A DNA stretch of 64,000 nt from Pseudomonas oryzihabitans NBRC 102199. Its GTDB lineage: Bacteria; Pseudomonadota; Gammaproteobacteria; Pseudomonadales; Pseudomonadaceae. Shown here in pieces: positions 10,611 to 20,110 of the stretch. The DNA lies in assembly GCF_000730625.1 (NCBI RefSeq), contig NZ_BBIT01000009.1, positions 186,001 through 250,000 on the forward strand, in the 5' to 3' direction. The position numbers and the translations under genes were made by a program. The notes beneath the pieces were generated by a model that saw nothing but the letters and a program-made list of their open reading frames with translations, did not search any database and was not told the DNA's origin. How positions within the stretch are numbered: the stretch's first letter is position 1; every line of letters starts with the position of its first letter.

Positions 10611-11891
10611 ATGGCTGACAAGAAAGCGCAGTTGATCATCTCGGGAGCGGATCCGGTTGACCTGCCCGTTATGTCCGGCACCCTTGGCCCGGACGTGATC
10701 GATGTTCGCAACCTCACCTCCACTGGTGTGTTCACCTTCGACCCGGGCTTCATGTCCACCGCCTCGTGCGAGTCCAAGATCACCTATATCGATGGTGACA
10801 AGGGCATCCTGCTGCACCGCGGCTACCCGATCGAGCAATTGGCGGAGAAATCCGACTACCTCGAGACCTGTTACCTGCTGCTCAAGGGTGAATTGCCGAA
10901 CGCGCAAGAGAAGGCGCAGTTCGTGGACACCATCAAGAACCACACCATGGTTCACGAGCAATTGAAGAACTTCTTCAACGGCTTCCGTCGCGATGCGCAC
11001 CCCATGGCCATCATGTGCGGCGTAGTCGGCGCCCTGTCGGCCTTCTACCACGACTCCCTGGACATCACCGATCCGCAGCACCGCGAGATTTCGGCGATGC
11101 GCCTGATCGCCAAGATGCCGACCCTGGCAGCCATGGTGCACAAGTACTCCATGGGTCAGCCGATGATGTATCCCCGCAATAACCTGGGATACTCGGAAAA
11201 CTTCCTGCACATGATGTTCAACACCCCGTGCGAGGAGAAACCCATCAGCCCGGTGCTGGCCCGCGCCATGGATCGCATCTTCATCCTGCATGCCGACCAT
11301 GAGCAGAACGCCTCCACCTCCACCGTCCGCCTTGCCGGCTCTTCCGGTGCCAACCCCTTCGCCTGTATCGCCGCCGGCATCGCCGCCCTCTGGGGTCCGG
11401 CGCACGGGGGTGCCAACGAAGCCGTACTGAAGATGCTGGACGAGATCGGCGATGTCGCGAACATCGACAAGTTCGTGGCCAAGGCCAAGGACAAGAACGA
11501 TCCGTTCAAGCTGATGGGCTTCGGCCATCGCGTCTACAAGAACTTCGATCCGCGCGCCACGGTGATGAAGCAGACCTGCGACGAAGTCCTGGCCGAGCTG
11601 GGCATCAACGATCCGCAACTGGAACTGGCCATGCGCCTGGAAGAACTGGCCCGCAAGGACCCCTACTTCGTCGAGCGCAACCTCTATCCGAACGTGGACT
11701 TCTATTCCGGCATCATCCTCAAGGCGATCGGCATTCCGACCAGCATGTTCACCGTGATCTTCGCCATGGCGCGGACCGTCGGCTGGATCTCGCACTGGCA
11801 GGAAATGCTGTCCGGTCCCTACAAGATCGGCCGGCCGCGTCAGCTGTACACCGGCGTCGCCCAGCGCGACATCCCGGACGATCGCGGCTGA
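10611..11891 (+). CDS. gltA: Citrate synthase (type II)
   Basis: Condenses oxaloacetate and acetyl-CoA to citrate at the entry of the TCA cycle. The 426-residue length and an N-terminal extension before the catalytic core are typical of the NADH-inhibited hexameric type. Catalytic residues can be placed at His265 (AHGGANE), His306 (GFGHRVYK) and Asp363 (NVDFYSG). A near-perfect AAGGAGG ribosome-binding site precedes the ATG. It is transcribed away from sdhC and ends at a strong terminator facing oprF. Confidence 0.98.
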   Translation: MADKKAQLIISGADPVDLPVMSGTLGPDVIDVRNLTSTGVFTFDPGFMSTASCESKITYIDGDKGILLHRGYPIEQLAEKSDYLETCYLLLKGELPNAQEKAQFVDTIKNHTMVHEQLKNFFNGFRRDAHPMAIMCGVVGALSAFYHDSLDITDPQHREISAMRLIAKMPTLAAMVHKYSMGQPMMYPRNNLGYSENFLHMMFNTPCEEKPISPVLARAMDRIFILHADHEQNASTSTVRLAGSSGANPFACIAAGIAALWGPAHGGANEAVLKMLDEIGDVANIDKFVAKAKDKNDPFKLMGFGHRVYKNFDPRATVMKQTCDEVLAELGINDPQLELAMRLEELARKDPYFVERNLYPNVDFYSGIILKAIGIPTSMFTVIFAMARTVGWISHWQEMLSGPYKIGRPRQLYTGVAQRDIPDDRG

Positions 11892-11907
11892 TCGATCCGT
11901 CAGGAAG

Positions 11908-11931
11908 AACCCCGCCTCGGCGGGGTTTTTT
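11908..11931 (+). terminator. gltA rho-independent terminator
   Basis: AACCCCGCC pairs with GGCGGGGTT around a two-base turn and is followed by a run of six T, 17 bases after the gltA stop. Confidence 0.9.
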
Positions 11932-11980
11932 GTGTCCGCAGAACCTGAACCAGGGCCGGACACAAGAAACACCAGGCATG

Positions 11981-12007
11981 AAAAAGCCCGCACTAGGCGG
12001 GCTTTTT
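11981..12007 (-). terminator. oprF terminator, probably bidirectional
   Basis: GCCCGC (11986-11991) pairs with GCGGGC (11997-12002). The hairpin is flanked by AAAAA on the left and TTTTTT on the right, so it can work for oprF (leftward) and as a second stop for gltA transcripts. Confidence 0.85.
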
Positions 12008-12027
12008 TGGAGTCTGGATCAGGCGGA

Positions 12028-13083
12028 TTACTTGGCCTGAGCTTCGACTTCGGCTTCTACGCGACGGTTGACGGCGCGACCGGCTTCGGTGGCGTTGTCA
12101 GCAACCGGGCGGGATTCACCGTAACCAACAGCGTTCACGCGGCTGCCCTGCACGCCGTACTGGTTGACCAGGACGTTACGCACGGCATTGGCACGACGCT
12201 CGGACAGCTTCTGGTTGTAGGCGTCGGTGCCGACGGAGTCGGTGTGGCCTTCAACGGTGGTCGAGGTCTGCGGGTACTGCTGCATGAAGTCAGCCAGGTT
12301 CTTGATGTCGGCGTAGCTGTTGGGCTTGACCACGGCCTTGTCGAAATCGAACTTCACGTCCAGCTCGACGCGAACGGTTTCGGCGGCAGCCGGGCAGCCG
12401 GTAGCGTCAACGGTGACGTTAGCCGGGGTGTTCGGGCACTTGTCGACGTTGTCGCAAACGCCGTCGTTGTCGGAATCGGTGCAGACGTCAGCAACGGGGG
12501 CCGGAGCCGGAGCCGGAGCGACTTCTTTCTTGGTGGAACCACCGAAGTTCAGACCAACACCTACAGCAGCGCTCCACTCGGTGTCGCCGTAGTCGATGTT
12601 GTAGTTGGCTTGTACGCCGGTACGGGCATACAGGTTCTCGGTGAAGTAGTACTTCAGGCCGGCACCCAGGTTGGCGTAGGTGGAGTGATCACGACCACCT
12701 TCGTTGATGTCGCGGTTGCTGATGGACTGGTGAGCGAAGCCACCGGATACGTACGGACGCAGGCCGACGCCGGGCTGACCGAAGTGGTAGTAGGCGTCCA
12801 GAGCAGCCAGGCTGCCCTTGATGTTCTTGTGGCCCAGGTCGTGGTCGCCACGGGCGTTGTGGTACTCGCCGTAGGACAACGCCAGCTCAACGTCGTCGGT
12901 CAGGAAGTAGCCAACGGAACCGCCGTACAGGTCAGCGTTGGTCATGTTGCGCTGGCTGTCGGTGAACAGACGGCTGCCGAACAGCTCGGTCTCGACGGCG
13001 CCTTGACCTTGTGCCAGGGCGCTCAGCGAGGCGCTTGCCAGCAGGGAGCCGATCACGACGCCCAAGGTGCTCTTCAGTTTCAT
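12028..13083 (-). CDS. oprF: Major outer-membrane porin OprF
   Basis: OmpA-family outer-membrane protein that anchors the outer membrane to peptidoglycan and acts as a general porin. With the ATG at 13081-13083 it has 351 residues; a longer reading without a signal peptide is rejected. The first 24 residues are a signal peptide ending SALAQG. An eight-strand beta-barrel domain follows to about residue 165, then a Pro/Ala linker, a cysteine- and aspartate-rich TSP3-like segment (CTDSDNDGVCDNVDKC) and a C-terminal OmpA domain with EGHTDSVG and NRRVEAEVE. The neighbouring sigX gene is known in pseudomonads to drive oprF expression. Confidence 0.97.
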   Translation of the reverse strand: MKLKSTLGVVIGSLLASASLSALAQGQGAVETELFGSRLFTDSQRNMTNADLYGGSVGYFLTDDVELALSYGEYHNARGDHDLGHKNIKGSLAALDAYYHFGQPGVGLRPYVSGGFAHQSISNRDINEGGRDHSTYANLGAGLKYYFTENLYARTGVQANYNIDYGDTEWSAAVGVGLNFGGSTKKEVAPAPAPAPVADVCTDSDNDGVCDNVDKCPNTPANVTVDATGCPAAAETVRVELDVKFDFDKAVVKPNSYADIKNLADFMQQYPQTSTTVEGHTDSVGTDAYNQKLSERRANAVRNVLVNQYGVQGSRVNAVGYGESRPVADNATEAGRAVNRRVEAEVEAQAK

Positions 13084-13132
13084 CCTTTGTATCCCCATTT
13101 TAGTGGTACTAATTCCGGCAATCTCCGGAGGC

Positions 13133-13158
13133 TTCGACAACAAGTTTTCGTGAAGTTC
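13133..13158 (-). promoter_or_regulatory. Possible ECF-type promoter of oprF
   Basis: On the complement, GAACTT (13153-13158) is followed after 15 bases by TCGAA (13133-13137), about 50 bases before the oprF start. GAACTT is the -35 core of AlgU/SigX-like ECF promoters; the -10 match is weaker. SigX control of oprF is established in P. aeruginosa, but this exact site is my inference. Confidence 0.35.
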
Positions 13159-13183
13159 AAAAACTTACGGCTGACACATCCGG

Positions 13184-13786
13184 TCAGCCCTCAACTTCAG
13201 CTGCGAACTTGTCACGCAGTTTGTCGAGTGCCCGCTTGTACCGCATCTTGGTGGCGCTGAGGCCCATGTGCATGATGTCGGCGATCTCCTGGAACTCCAG
13301 CTCTGCGACGAAGCGCAGCACCAGGATCTCCCGATCGACCTGACCCACATGGACCAGCCAGCGATCCATCCCTCCCTTTTCTTCCAGCTTCGGCGCCCTT
13401 TCCTCGGAGGCTTCCTCCATCGGATCCAGACTTAATGCCTCCACCAGCCGCCGCTTGCGGCGTTCCTTGCGGTACTGAGTGATGCACTCGTTGTAGGTGA
13501 TGCTGTACAGCCAGGTCTTGAATTTCGATTTCCCCTCGAAATTCTTCAAACCGTAAAGCACCTTCAGCATGATCTCCTGGCAGACATCGTCTGCGTCCCG
13601 GTCGTTCCCCAGGTAGCGGGCACAGACGTTGAACAGGGTGCGCTGGTAACGGCGCATCAGTTCTTCGTAGGCTCGCGTCACGTGGAAGAGTTCACCATGC
13701 GCGCGCTGGACCAGCTCTTCGTCACTGAGCGTGGTCGGGTCGTAGGCATGAGGGGCGGGCTTGTTCAAGACGGAGTTGGCTACCAA
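13184..13786 (-). CDS. sigX: ECF sigma factor SigX
   Basis: Extracytoplasmic-function RNA polymerase sigma factor. Sigma region 2 includes RYQRTLFNVCARYLGNDRDA, then DVCQEIMLKV and KFKTWLYSITYNECI; region 4 has REILVLRFVAELEFQEIADI. An acidic, lysine-rich linker (about 125-150) separates the two. The only open upstream initiation codon in frame is a TTG at 13784-13786 with no good ribosome-binding site; a TTG six codons later (LNKP) resembles the start of known SigX proteins, so the start is uncertain. It lies between cmpX and oprF; no anti-sigma gene is adjacent. CmpX-CrfX-SigX-OprF linkage is known in Pseudomonas cell-envelope control. Confidence 0.93.
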   Translation of the reverse strand: MVANSVLNKPAPHAYDPTTLSDEELVQRAHGELFHVTRAYEELMRRYQRTLFNVCARYLGNDRDADDVCQEIMLKVLYGLKNFEGKSKFKTWLYSITYNECITQYRKERRKRRLVEALSLDPMEEASEERAPKLEEKGGMDRWLVHVGQVDREILVLRFVAELEFQEIADIMHMGLSATKMRYKRALDKLRDKFAAEVEG

Positions 13787-13823
13787 AAAGTGGCGGGCAT
13801 GATAGCCATCTCCGCGTCGCCTG

Positions 13824-14648
13824 TCAGCGGCTGCGCACCTGGGCCTCCAGCAATAGACGGTTCGGAACCGAAACGATATCGCCCTCTTCGGTCATGATGA
13901 GAGTCTTGGCGGTGCCGATCTCCTCGATCTCGCCTTCGACGTCCGCCAGGGTCACCCACTGGCCGACTTCATAGAGTTCGCGCACATAGATGCCGGCCAG
14001 GATCTGCGACACCAGCCCACGGCTGCCGAGCCCCAGGGCCAGGGCCGCCGCCAGGGCGAAGGCGGTGAGCACGATCGCGATGACCAGGTTCAGCAGTTCG
14101 GTCTTGATCTCCAGCTGACCGACCGCGACCGAGATCGAAATGATGATGACCAGTCCCTGGGCCAGGCGCCCCAGGCCGGCCGCGTAATCCAGGCCGACGC
14201 CTTCGGCGGCGCCATGCACCAGACCGCTGACCAGTTGCGCCAGCAGCACGCCAACGATGAGCACCAGGGCGGCGCCAAAGATCTTGGGCACATAGAGCGC
14301 CATGACGTCCAGGGTCGAGGACACGCGCTGCAGACCCAGGGACTCGGCGGCCGAGACCAGGAACACCAGCAGGACGAACCAGTAGACGATCCGGCCGATC
14401 AGGGTGGTGACCGGCATGCGGATGCCGATCTTGGCCAGTTGCTTGGTCACCCCGGCTCCGGCGAGGACGCGATCCAGGCCGAGCTTGGCGAGTACCTTCG
14501 ACAGCACGGTGTCGAGAATCTTGGCGACGGCGAAGCCGGCGAGGATCACCACAAGGGCGCCGAAGACGTTGGGAATGAAGCCGGCCACCTTGCTCCACAG
14601 GGTGGTCATGGCGGACAGCAGACTCTGGGTCCAGATATCGAATTCCAT
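13824..14648 (-). CDS. cmpX: Small-conductance mechanosensitive-channel-like protein CmpX
   Basis: Inner-membrane protein of 274 residues that resembles MscS relatives with TM repeats. Hydrophobic segments lie at about 20-45, 85-110, 122-145, 155-175 and 190-215. A soluble C-terminal segment includes YVRELYEVGQWV and VSVPNRLLLEAQVRSR, as in the beta domain after the MscS pore. The ATG directly follows the crfX stop codon with no gap. It is transcribed ahead of sigX. In P. aeruginosa, loss of cmpX alters SigX activity; a role in sensing membrane tension is inferred. Confidence 0.88.
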   Translation of the reverse strand: MEFDIWTQSLLSAMTTLWSKVAGFIPNVFGALVVILAGFAVAKILDTVLSKVLAKLGLDRVLAGAGVTKQLAKIGIRMPVTTLIGRIVYWFVLLVFLVSAAESLGLQRVSSTLDVMALYVPKIFGAALVLIVGVLLAQLVSGLVHGAAEGVGLDYAAGLGRLAQGLVIIISISVAVGQLEIKTELLNLVIAIVLTAFALAAALALGLGSRGLVSQILAGIYVRELYEVGQWVTLADVEGEIEEIGTAKTLIMTEEGDIVSVPNRLLLEAQVRSR

Positions 14649-14912
14649 CTACTTCAGGATCTCCGGGAGAGATTCGCGACGCGCGGTACGGCGCGTGCGC
14701 GGCTTCAGGTGAGGGGCACCGTTGCCCAGTGCCAGCAGCAGCGCCGAGGCCCAGTGCCGCCCGATCAGATCGAACAGTGCACCTGCGCCAACCTGACGGT
14801 TGGCGGTCTTGAGCACGCGATGCAAGCGGGCCTGGTCGTCGCCCTCCTCGTCCTGAGCATTGGCCGGGGTATTGAGGAGCGCCTTGAGGGACGCTTCGAA
14901 GGGATCGTGCAT
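14649..14912 (-). CDS. crfX: CrfX, small conserved protein of the cmaX-cmpX locus
   Basis: An 87-residue protein with no catalytic motif that I can identify. It begins MHDPFEASLKALLN and ends in a basic tail, with one modestly hydrophobic stretch (HWASALLLALG). The ATG at 14910-14912 has a GAGGTG ribosome-binding site just upstream. The name rests on position and size between cmaX and cmpX, as in P. aeruginosa. Its stop codon abuts the cmpX start, so the two are probably translationally coupled. Function is unknown. Confidence 0.8.
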   Translation of the reverse strand: MHDPFEASLKALLNTPANAQDEEGDDQARLHRVLKTANRQVGAGALFDLIGRHWASALLLALGNGAPHLKPRTRRTARRESLPEILK

Positions 14913-14960
14913 AAGCACCTCGCTGGTCGTTTCCTCTTGACGCAGCGAGGTGGGGACGGG

Positions 14961-15962
14961 TCACAGCCAGCGCAGTCGACGGAACAGCCAGACCTGGAAG
15001 ACCGCCACCGCGCCGATCACCAGGCAGGCGGCCACGAAGCCGAAGGCGGATGACGAACCCGGCATGCCGCCCATGTTCATCCCGAGCAGACCGGTGATGA
15101 AGCTGATGGGCAGGAAGAAGCCGGTGATGATGGCCAACAGATAGAGGGTGCGATTGGTCTTGTCGGTGGTCGCCCGCTGCTCGGCGTCCTGCAGCAGCGC
15201 GACCCGCTCGCGCATCACCTCGAGTTCTTCCAGGTTGCGCACCAGGCTGTTGTGCAATTCGCTCCAGTAGCCCTGGCTGGCCGCCTCGACGAACCAGGCG
15301 GGCTTGCCGCGGGCGAGATCGCCATAGATGTCACGCTGCGGAGCCAGGTACCGGCGCAGCCCGGTCGCGCGGCGCCGGAGGGTCAGCACCTGGGCGTGAT
15401 CGGGCAGGCCGCCCTCGTCCTGGTCGACCTGTTCCTCGAGGCCGTCGAGCTGATCGGAGAGACCACGTACCAGGTCGTCGACCCGACTGGTCATGTAGCT
15501 GGCGAGGTAGAGCACCAGGTCTTCGGCACTCTGGGCACCGATGCCCGCCTCCAGGTCTTCCTGGACCTCGGCAGCGGCCTTCATGGGTCGCATGCGCAGG
15601 GAGATCACCCGGCGTTTGTCGACGAAGACCCGCAGCGACACCATGTCCTCGGGCACGGCGCCGGGATTCAGATTCACCCCGCGCAGGAACAGCAGCAGGC
15701 TGTCGTCGGGCTGATTGACCAGGCGCGGGCGGGTCGCCTCTTCCAGCAGCAGGTCACAGGCGAATTCGCTCAGGCCGCTGGATTGGCGGAGCCAGGCCTG
15801 AGCTTCGGGGACGCTACGGTCCCAGTGCAGCCAGAGCACCTCGCTCGGGCTCGGCTCCACCTCCGCCAGCTCGCGACGACTCAGGCGTCGTCCGCCACCG
15901 CGACCATCGAGGAGATAGCCATAGATGAGGCCTTGTTCCACATCGCTGTCGTACTGCTGCAT
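14961..15962 (-). CDS. cmaX: CorA/ZntB-family divalent cation transporter CmaX
   Basis: Inner-membrane cation channel or transporter of 333 residues. The long N-terminal cytoplasmic domain is rich in acidic and helical sequence, including a coiled-coil-like stretch at about 195-275. Two C-terminal membrane segments follow (about 268-292 and 303-323), with the family signature between them as GMNMGGMPG. The GGMPG continuation is more like ZntB (zinc) than classical CorA (magnesium). It is 48 bases upstream of crfX and probably in the same transcript. Confidence 0.9.
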   Translation of the reverse strand: MQQYDSDVEQGLIYGYLLDGRGGGRRLSRRELAEVEPSPSEVLWLHWDRSVPEAQAWLRQSSGLSEFACDLLLEEATRPRLVNQPDDSLLLFLRGVNLNPGAVPEDMVSLRVFVDKRRVISLRMRPMKAAAEVQEDLEAGIGAQSAEDLVLYLASYMTSRVDDLVRGLSDQLDGLEEQVDQDEGGLPDHAQVLTLRRRATGLRRYLAPQRDIYGDLARGKPAWFVEAASQGYWSELHNSLVRNLEELEVMRERVALLQDAEQRATTDKTNRTLYLLAIITGFFLPISFITGLLGMNMGGMPGSSSAFGFVAACLVIGAVAVFQVWLFRRLRWL

Positions 15963-16082
15963 CTGGGGTCTCTTGCAGGGATCGCGACCACGGTGGCCAG
16001 GCGATCCGGCGAAGGTGGCCCGAGACAGGGCGCAGGCGCTACCTTCGTGGGGAATGAGAGGGATTAATCCTGGAAAGGATCA

Positions 16083-16103
16083 CCCCGCCGCTGGCCGGCG
16101 GGG
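16083..16103 (-). terminator. Hairpin after ppsA
   Basis: CCCCGCCG (16083-16090) pairs with CGGCGGGG (16096-16103) around a five-base loop, 12 bases past the ppsA stop. The downstream tract on the transcribed strand is only weakly U-rich, so termination strength is uncertain. Confidence 0.5.
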
Positions 16104-16115
16104 CGATCCCTGGCC

Positions 16116-18485
16116 TCAGGCGTTGCCTTCGGCCAGGAAGAACCAGGTGTCGAGCACGGAGTCGGGGTTGAGCGAGACGCTCTCGATGCCCTGTTCCATC
16201 AGCCACTTGGCCAGATCCGGATGATCCGAAGGACCCTGGCCGCAGATGCCGATGTACTTGCCGGCCCGGTTGCAGGCGGCGATGGCATTGGCAAGCAGCT
16301 TCTTGACCGCCGGATTACGCTCGTCGAACAGGTGGGCGATGATGCCGGAGTCGCGATCCAGGCCCAGGGTGAGCTGGGTCAGGTCGTTGGAGCCGATGGA
16401 GAAGCCGTCGAAGTGCTCGAGGAATTCGTCCGCCAGCAGGGCGTTGGAGGGCAGTTCGCACATCATGATCACGCGCAGGTCGTTCTCGCCGCGCTTGAGA
16501 CCGTTCTCGCCAAGCAGCTCGACCACCCGCGCCGCCTCGTCCAGGGTGCGCACGAAGGGCACCATGAGCTCGACGTTGGTCAGGCCCATCTCCTCGCGCA
16601 CCTTTTTCATGGCGCGGCATTCCAGCTCGAAGCAGTCGCGGAAGTTCTCGCTGATGTAGCGGGAAGCGCCGCGGAAGCCCAGCATGGGGTTCTCTTCCTC
16701 GGGTTCGTAGAGCTTGCCGCCGATGAGGTTGGCGTATTCGTTGGACTTGAAGTCCGACAGGCGCACGATGACCTTTTTCGGCCAGAAGGCGGCGGCCAGG
16801 GTGGAGACCCCCTCCACCAGCTTCTCGACATAGAAGCCGACCGGATCCGAGTAGCCGGCGATGCGCTTGTCGACGCTCTCCTTAACCTCGAAGGGCAGGC
16901 TGTCGTAGTTGAGCAGCGCCTTGGGGTGCACGCCGATCATGCGGTTGATGATGAATTCCAGGCGCGCCAGACCCACGCCGGCGTTGGGCAGCTGGGCGAA
17001 GTCGAAGGCACGATCGGGGTTGCCGACGTTCATCATGATCTTGAACGGCAGCTCGGGCATGGCATCCACCGAGCTCTGGCGGATGTCGAAGTCCAGCTCG
17101 CCTTCGTAGATCAGGCCGGTGTCGCCCTCGGCGCAGGAGACGGTGACGGTCTGGCCATCCTTGAGCAGGCTGGTGGCGTTGCCGCAGCCGACCACCGCCG
17201 GAATGCCCAGCTCGCGGGCGATGATGGCGGCGTGGCAGGTACGACCGCCGCGGTTGGTGACGATGGCGCTGGCGCGCTTCATCACCGGCTCCCAGTCGGG
17301 ATCGGTCATGTCGGAGACCAGGACGTCACCGGGCTGGACGCGATCCATCTCGCTGACGTCGCGGATGATCTTGACCTTGCCGGCGCCGATGCGCTGGCCG
17401 ATGGCGCGGCCTTCCACCAGCACCTGGCCCTTGTCCTTGAGCAGGTAGCGCTCCATGACGGTGGCGCTGGCGCGGCTCTTCACGGTCTCGGGACGGGCCT
17501 GGACGATGTAGAGCTTGCCGTCGTCACCGTCCTTGGCCCACTCGATGTCCATCGGGCGACCATAGTGGCGCTCGATGATCAGCGCCTGCTTGGCCAGTTC
17601 GGTGACCTCGGCGTCGGTGATGGAGAAACGCGCGCGATCCGCCGGCTCGACATCGACGGTGCGCACGGAGCGACCGGCCTTGGCTTCTTCGCCATAGACC
17701 ATCTTGATGGCCTTGCTGCCCAGATTGCGCCTGAGGATGGCCGGGCGACCGGCTTCCAGGGTGGGCTTGTGAACATAGAATTCGTCCGGGTTGACCGCGC
17801 CCTGCACCACGGTCTCGCCGAGACCGTAGGCGGCGGTGACGAAGACCGCGTCGCGGAAGCCGGATTCGGTGTCCAGGGTAAAGAGCACGCCGGCGGCGCC
17901 GGTCTCGGAACGCACCATGCGCTGCACGCCGGCGGACAGGGCGACCAGCTTGTGATCGAAGCCCTGGTGGACGCGGTAGGCGATGGCGCGGTCATTGAAG
18001 AGGGAGGCGAAGACTTCCTTGGCAGCGCGAATGACGTTGTCGACGCCGCGGATGTTGAGGAAGGTTTCCTGCTGGCCGGCAAAGGAGGCATCCGGCAGGT
18101 CTTCGGCGGTCGCCGAGGAGCGCACGGCCACGGCGAGATTGGGGTTGCCCGCCGAGATCTCGGCGAAGGCCCGGCGGATCTCGGCGTCCAGGCGCTCGGG
18201 GAAAGGCGCGTCCATGACCCACTGGCGGATCTGGGCGCCGGTCTTGGCCAGGGCGACGACGTCGTCGACATCCAGCGCGTCGAGGGCCGCGTGAATGCGA
18301 TCGTTCAGGCCGCTCTGCTCGAGGAAGTCGCGATAGGCCTGGGCCGTGGTGGCGAACCCGCCGGGTACGGAGACGCCCGCGCCGGCCAGGTTGGCGATCA
18401 TCTCGCCGAGGGATGCGTTCTTGCCGCCCACGCGCTCGACGTCGTGCACGCCAAGCTGTTCCAGTGAAATTACATACTCGTCCAA
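16116..18485 (-). CDS. ppsA: Phosphoenolpyruvate synthase
   Basis: Makes PEP from pyruvate and ATP, the first step of gluconeogenesis from three-carbon substrates. The 789-residue protein is read from a TTG at 18483-18485, giving an N-terminus matching known PpsA proteins ([11 protein letters not shown]); a GGAGAGAAG ribosome-binding site sits directly upstream, and the longer open frame lacks family similarity. The N-terminal ATP-grasp domain includes [14 protein letters not shown]. The phosphohistidine swivel domain carries [10 protein letters not shown]. The C-terminal PEP-binding barrel has [10 protein letters not shown] and GICGQGPSD. It is divergent from ppsR, which controls the enzyme by phosphorylation. 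Confidence 0.96.
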   Translation of the reverse strand: MDEYVISLEQLGVHDVERVGGKNASLGEMIANLAGAGVSVPGGFATTAQAYRDFLEQSGLNDRIHAALDALDVDDVVALAKTGAQIRQWVMDAPFPERLDAEIRRAFAEISAGNPNLAVAVRSSATAEDLPDASFAGQQETFLNIRGVDNVIRAAKEVFASLFNDRAIAYRVHQGFDHKLVALSAGVQRMVRSETGAAGVLFTLDTESGFRDAVFVTAAYGLGETVVQGAVNPDEFYVHKPTLEAGRPAILRRNLGSKAIKMVYGEEAKAGRSVRTVDVEPADRARFSITDAEVTELAKQALIIERHYGRPMDIEWAKDGDDGKLYIVQARPETVKSRASATVMERYLLKDKGQVLVEGRAIGQRIGAGKVKIIRDVSEMDRVQPGDVLVSDMTDPDWEPVMKRASAIVTNRGGRTCHAAIIARELGIPAVVGCGNATSLLKDGQTVTVSCAEGDTGLIYEGELDFDIRQSSVDAMPELPFKIMMNVGNPDRAFDFAQLPNAGVGLARLEFIINRMIGVHPKALLNYDSLPFEVKESVDKRIAGYSDPVGFYVEKLVEGVSTLAAAFWPKKVIVRLSDFKSNEYANLIGGKLYEPEEENPMLGFRGASRYISENFRDCFELECRAMKKVREEMGLTNVELMVPFVRTLDEAARVVELLGENGLKRGENDLRVIMMCELPSNALLADEFLEHFDGFSIGSNDLTQLTLGLDRDSGIIAHLFDERNPAVKKLLANAIAACNRAGKYIGICGQGPSDHPDLAKWLMEQGIESVSLNPDSVLDTWFFLAEGNA

Positions 18486-18611
18486 GGTCTTCTCTCCATC
18501 TTGTGTCTTTGTGGGAAAGCAGTACGCCTCGGCGCTCGCCCCATGGACAGTGGACGGCGGTGGGTTACAGTGCAGCGATCCCTGCCCCGTACGCCACCAG
18601 GACGTCCCTCC

Positions 18612-19430
18612 ATGCAACGAACCGCCTTTTTCATTTCCGACGGTACCGGCATCACGGCCGAAACCCTCGGTCAGAGCCTCCTGGCCCAGTTCGGGGACAT
18701 CACCTTCAGAAAGGTCACCCGCCCCTACGTGGATACGCTGGACAAGGCCAGGGCGATGGTACAGCAGATCAATGCCGCCGCCGTCCAGGACGGTGCGCGA
18801 CCCATCATCTTCGATACCATCGTCAACCGTGACATCCGGGCCATTCTGGACCAGTCGAACGGGTTCATGATCGACATCTTCTCCACGTTTTTATCCCCGC
18901 TCGAAAGGGAACTTTCCGCCGAATCTTCGTATTCGGTAGGGAAGTCACATTCGATCATGCACAATAGTCACTACATGGAGCGGATCGAGGCCGTCAATTT
19001 CGCACTCGAAAACGACGACGGCGCCCGCACGACCCACTATGCGCAGGCCGATCTGATCCTGGTCGGGGTCTCGCGCTGCGGCAAGACGCCGACCTGCCTC
19101 TATATGGCGCTGCAATACGGCATCCGCGCGGCGAACTATCCGCTGACCGAAGAGGACATGGAGCGCCTGCAGCTGCCCGCCTCGCTGAAGACCTACAAGG
19201 ACAAACTGTTCGGCCTGACCATCGATGCCGAGCGGCTGGCGGCGATCCGTCACGAGCGTCGGCCCAACAGTCGCTATGCGAGCTTCGCCCAGTGCGAATT
19301 CGAACTGCGCGAGGTGGAGAGTCTGTTCCGTCGCGAGAACATCTCCTTCATCAACACCACGCATTTTTCCGTGGAGGAAATCTCGGCGAAGATTCTGGTG
19401 GAGAAAGGCGTGGAAAGACGGTTTAAATAG
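18612..19430 (+). CDS. ppsR: PEP synthase regulatory protein (kinase/pyrophosphorylase)
   Basis: DUF299-family bifunctional enzyme that inactivates PEP synthase by ADP-dependent threonine phosphorylation and reverses this by phosphorolysis. The 272-residue protein starts [17 protein letters not shown], which is diagnostic. The P-loop-like nucleotide site is [10 protein letters not shown]. The ATG at 18612 is preferred over upstream in-frame codons because family homology begins exactly here. It faces away from ppsA across a 126-base gap, a common arrangement that puts the enzyme and its regulator side by side. Confidence 0.95.
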   Translation: MQRTAFFISDGTGITAETLGQSLLAQFGDITFRKVTRPYVDTLDKARAMVQQINAAAVQDGARPIIFDTIVNRDIRAILDQSNGFMIDIFSTFLSPLERELSAESSYSVGKSHSIMHNSHYMERIEAVNFALENDDGARTTHYAQADLILVGVSRCGKTPTCLYMALQYGIRAANYPLTEEDMERLQLPASLKTYKDKLFGLTIDAERLAAIRHERRPNSRYASFAQCEFELREVESLFRRENISFINTTHFSVEEISAKILVEKGVERRFK

Positions 19431-19479
19431 TCGACCACCCCTCCTCTTCGGCGCCCGTGCGGCGCACCAGGCGACCGCC

Positions 19480-20109
19480 ATGAACCTCGTCGATGCCCTG
19501 CTGTTCTTTCCGGTCGCCCTGCTCATCGCCCTGACCCCCGGCCCCAACAACTTCTGCTCGCTCGGCAACGGCATCCGCCATGGCGCGGTGACGGCGGGAC
19601 TGGCGGCCCTGGGGCGCGACGTGGCCTTCGTGATCTTCCTGGTGATTTCGGCGGTGGGCCTGGGCGCCATGCTGCTGGCTTCGGAGACGGCCTTCACCAT
19701 CATCAAGTGGATCGGCGCGCTCTACCTGCTCTACCTGGGCGTGAAGAGCTGGCGCAGCCGGGCCTTCGACGGCCTGGACCTGGCCGAGAGCGGCGCGGCG
19801 CAACCGCGGGCGCTGCACCGGCTGATGCTGCAGGAATTCCTCATCGGCATCAGCAATCCCAAGGCGATCCTGCTGTTCGCCGCGGTCTTTCCGCAGTTCA
19901 TCGATCCCACTCAGCCGACGACCCAACAATTCGTCTACCTGGGCGGCACCCATCTGTTCGCGGAGCTGGTCGCGGCCGTGATCTATGGCCTATTCGGCCG
20001 CCAGATCCGCCGCTTCATCCGCGGACCCCGTGGGGTGCGCCGCCTCAATCAGGCCACCGGGGCCTTCTTTGCCGGCGCAGGCGGTCTGTTGCTGACCGCC
20101 CACCGCTGA
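19480..20109 (+). CDS. LysE/RhtB-family amino-acid exporter
   Basis: Inner-membrane transporter of 209 residues with about six hydrophobic segments. The N-terminal signature TPGPNNFCSLGNGIRHG and the GALYLLYLGVKSWRSR segment are characteristic of LysE/RhtB exporters. The ATG at 19480 is chosen because membrane-protein homology begins with MNLVDALLFFP; upstream codons in frame read through the ppsR end. Substrate cannot be assigned. Its stop lies one base from the stop of the convergent MetE-like gene. Confidence 0.88.
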   Translation: MNLVDALLFFPVALLIALTPGPNNFCSLGNGIRHGAVTAGLAALGRDVAFVIFLVISAVGLGAMLLASETAFTIIKWIGALYLLYLGVKSWRSRAFDGLDLAESGAAQPRALHRLMLQEFLIGISNPKAILLFAAVFPQFIDPTQPTTQQFVYLGGTHLFAELVAAVIYGLFGRQIRRFIRGPRGVRRLNQATGAFFAGAGGLLLTAHR

Positions 20110-20110
20110 T

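Noticed and set aside
16221-18467. A 748-codon frame antisense to ppsA
   Set aside because: It mirrors ppsA codon bias and has no domain; the ppsA gene explains this DNA fully.
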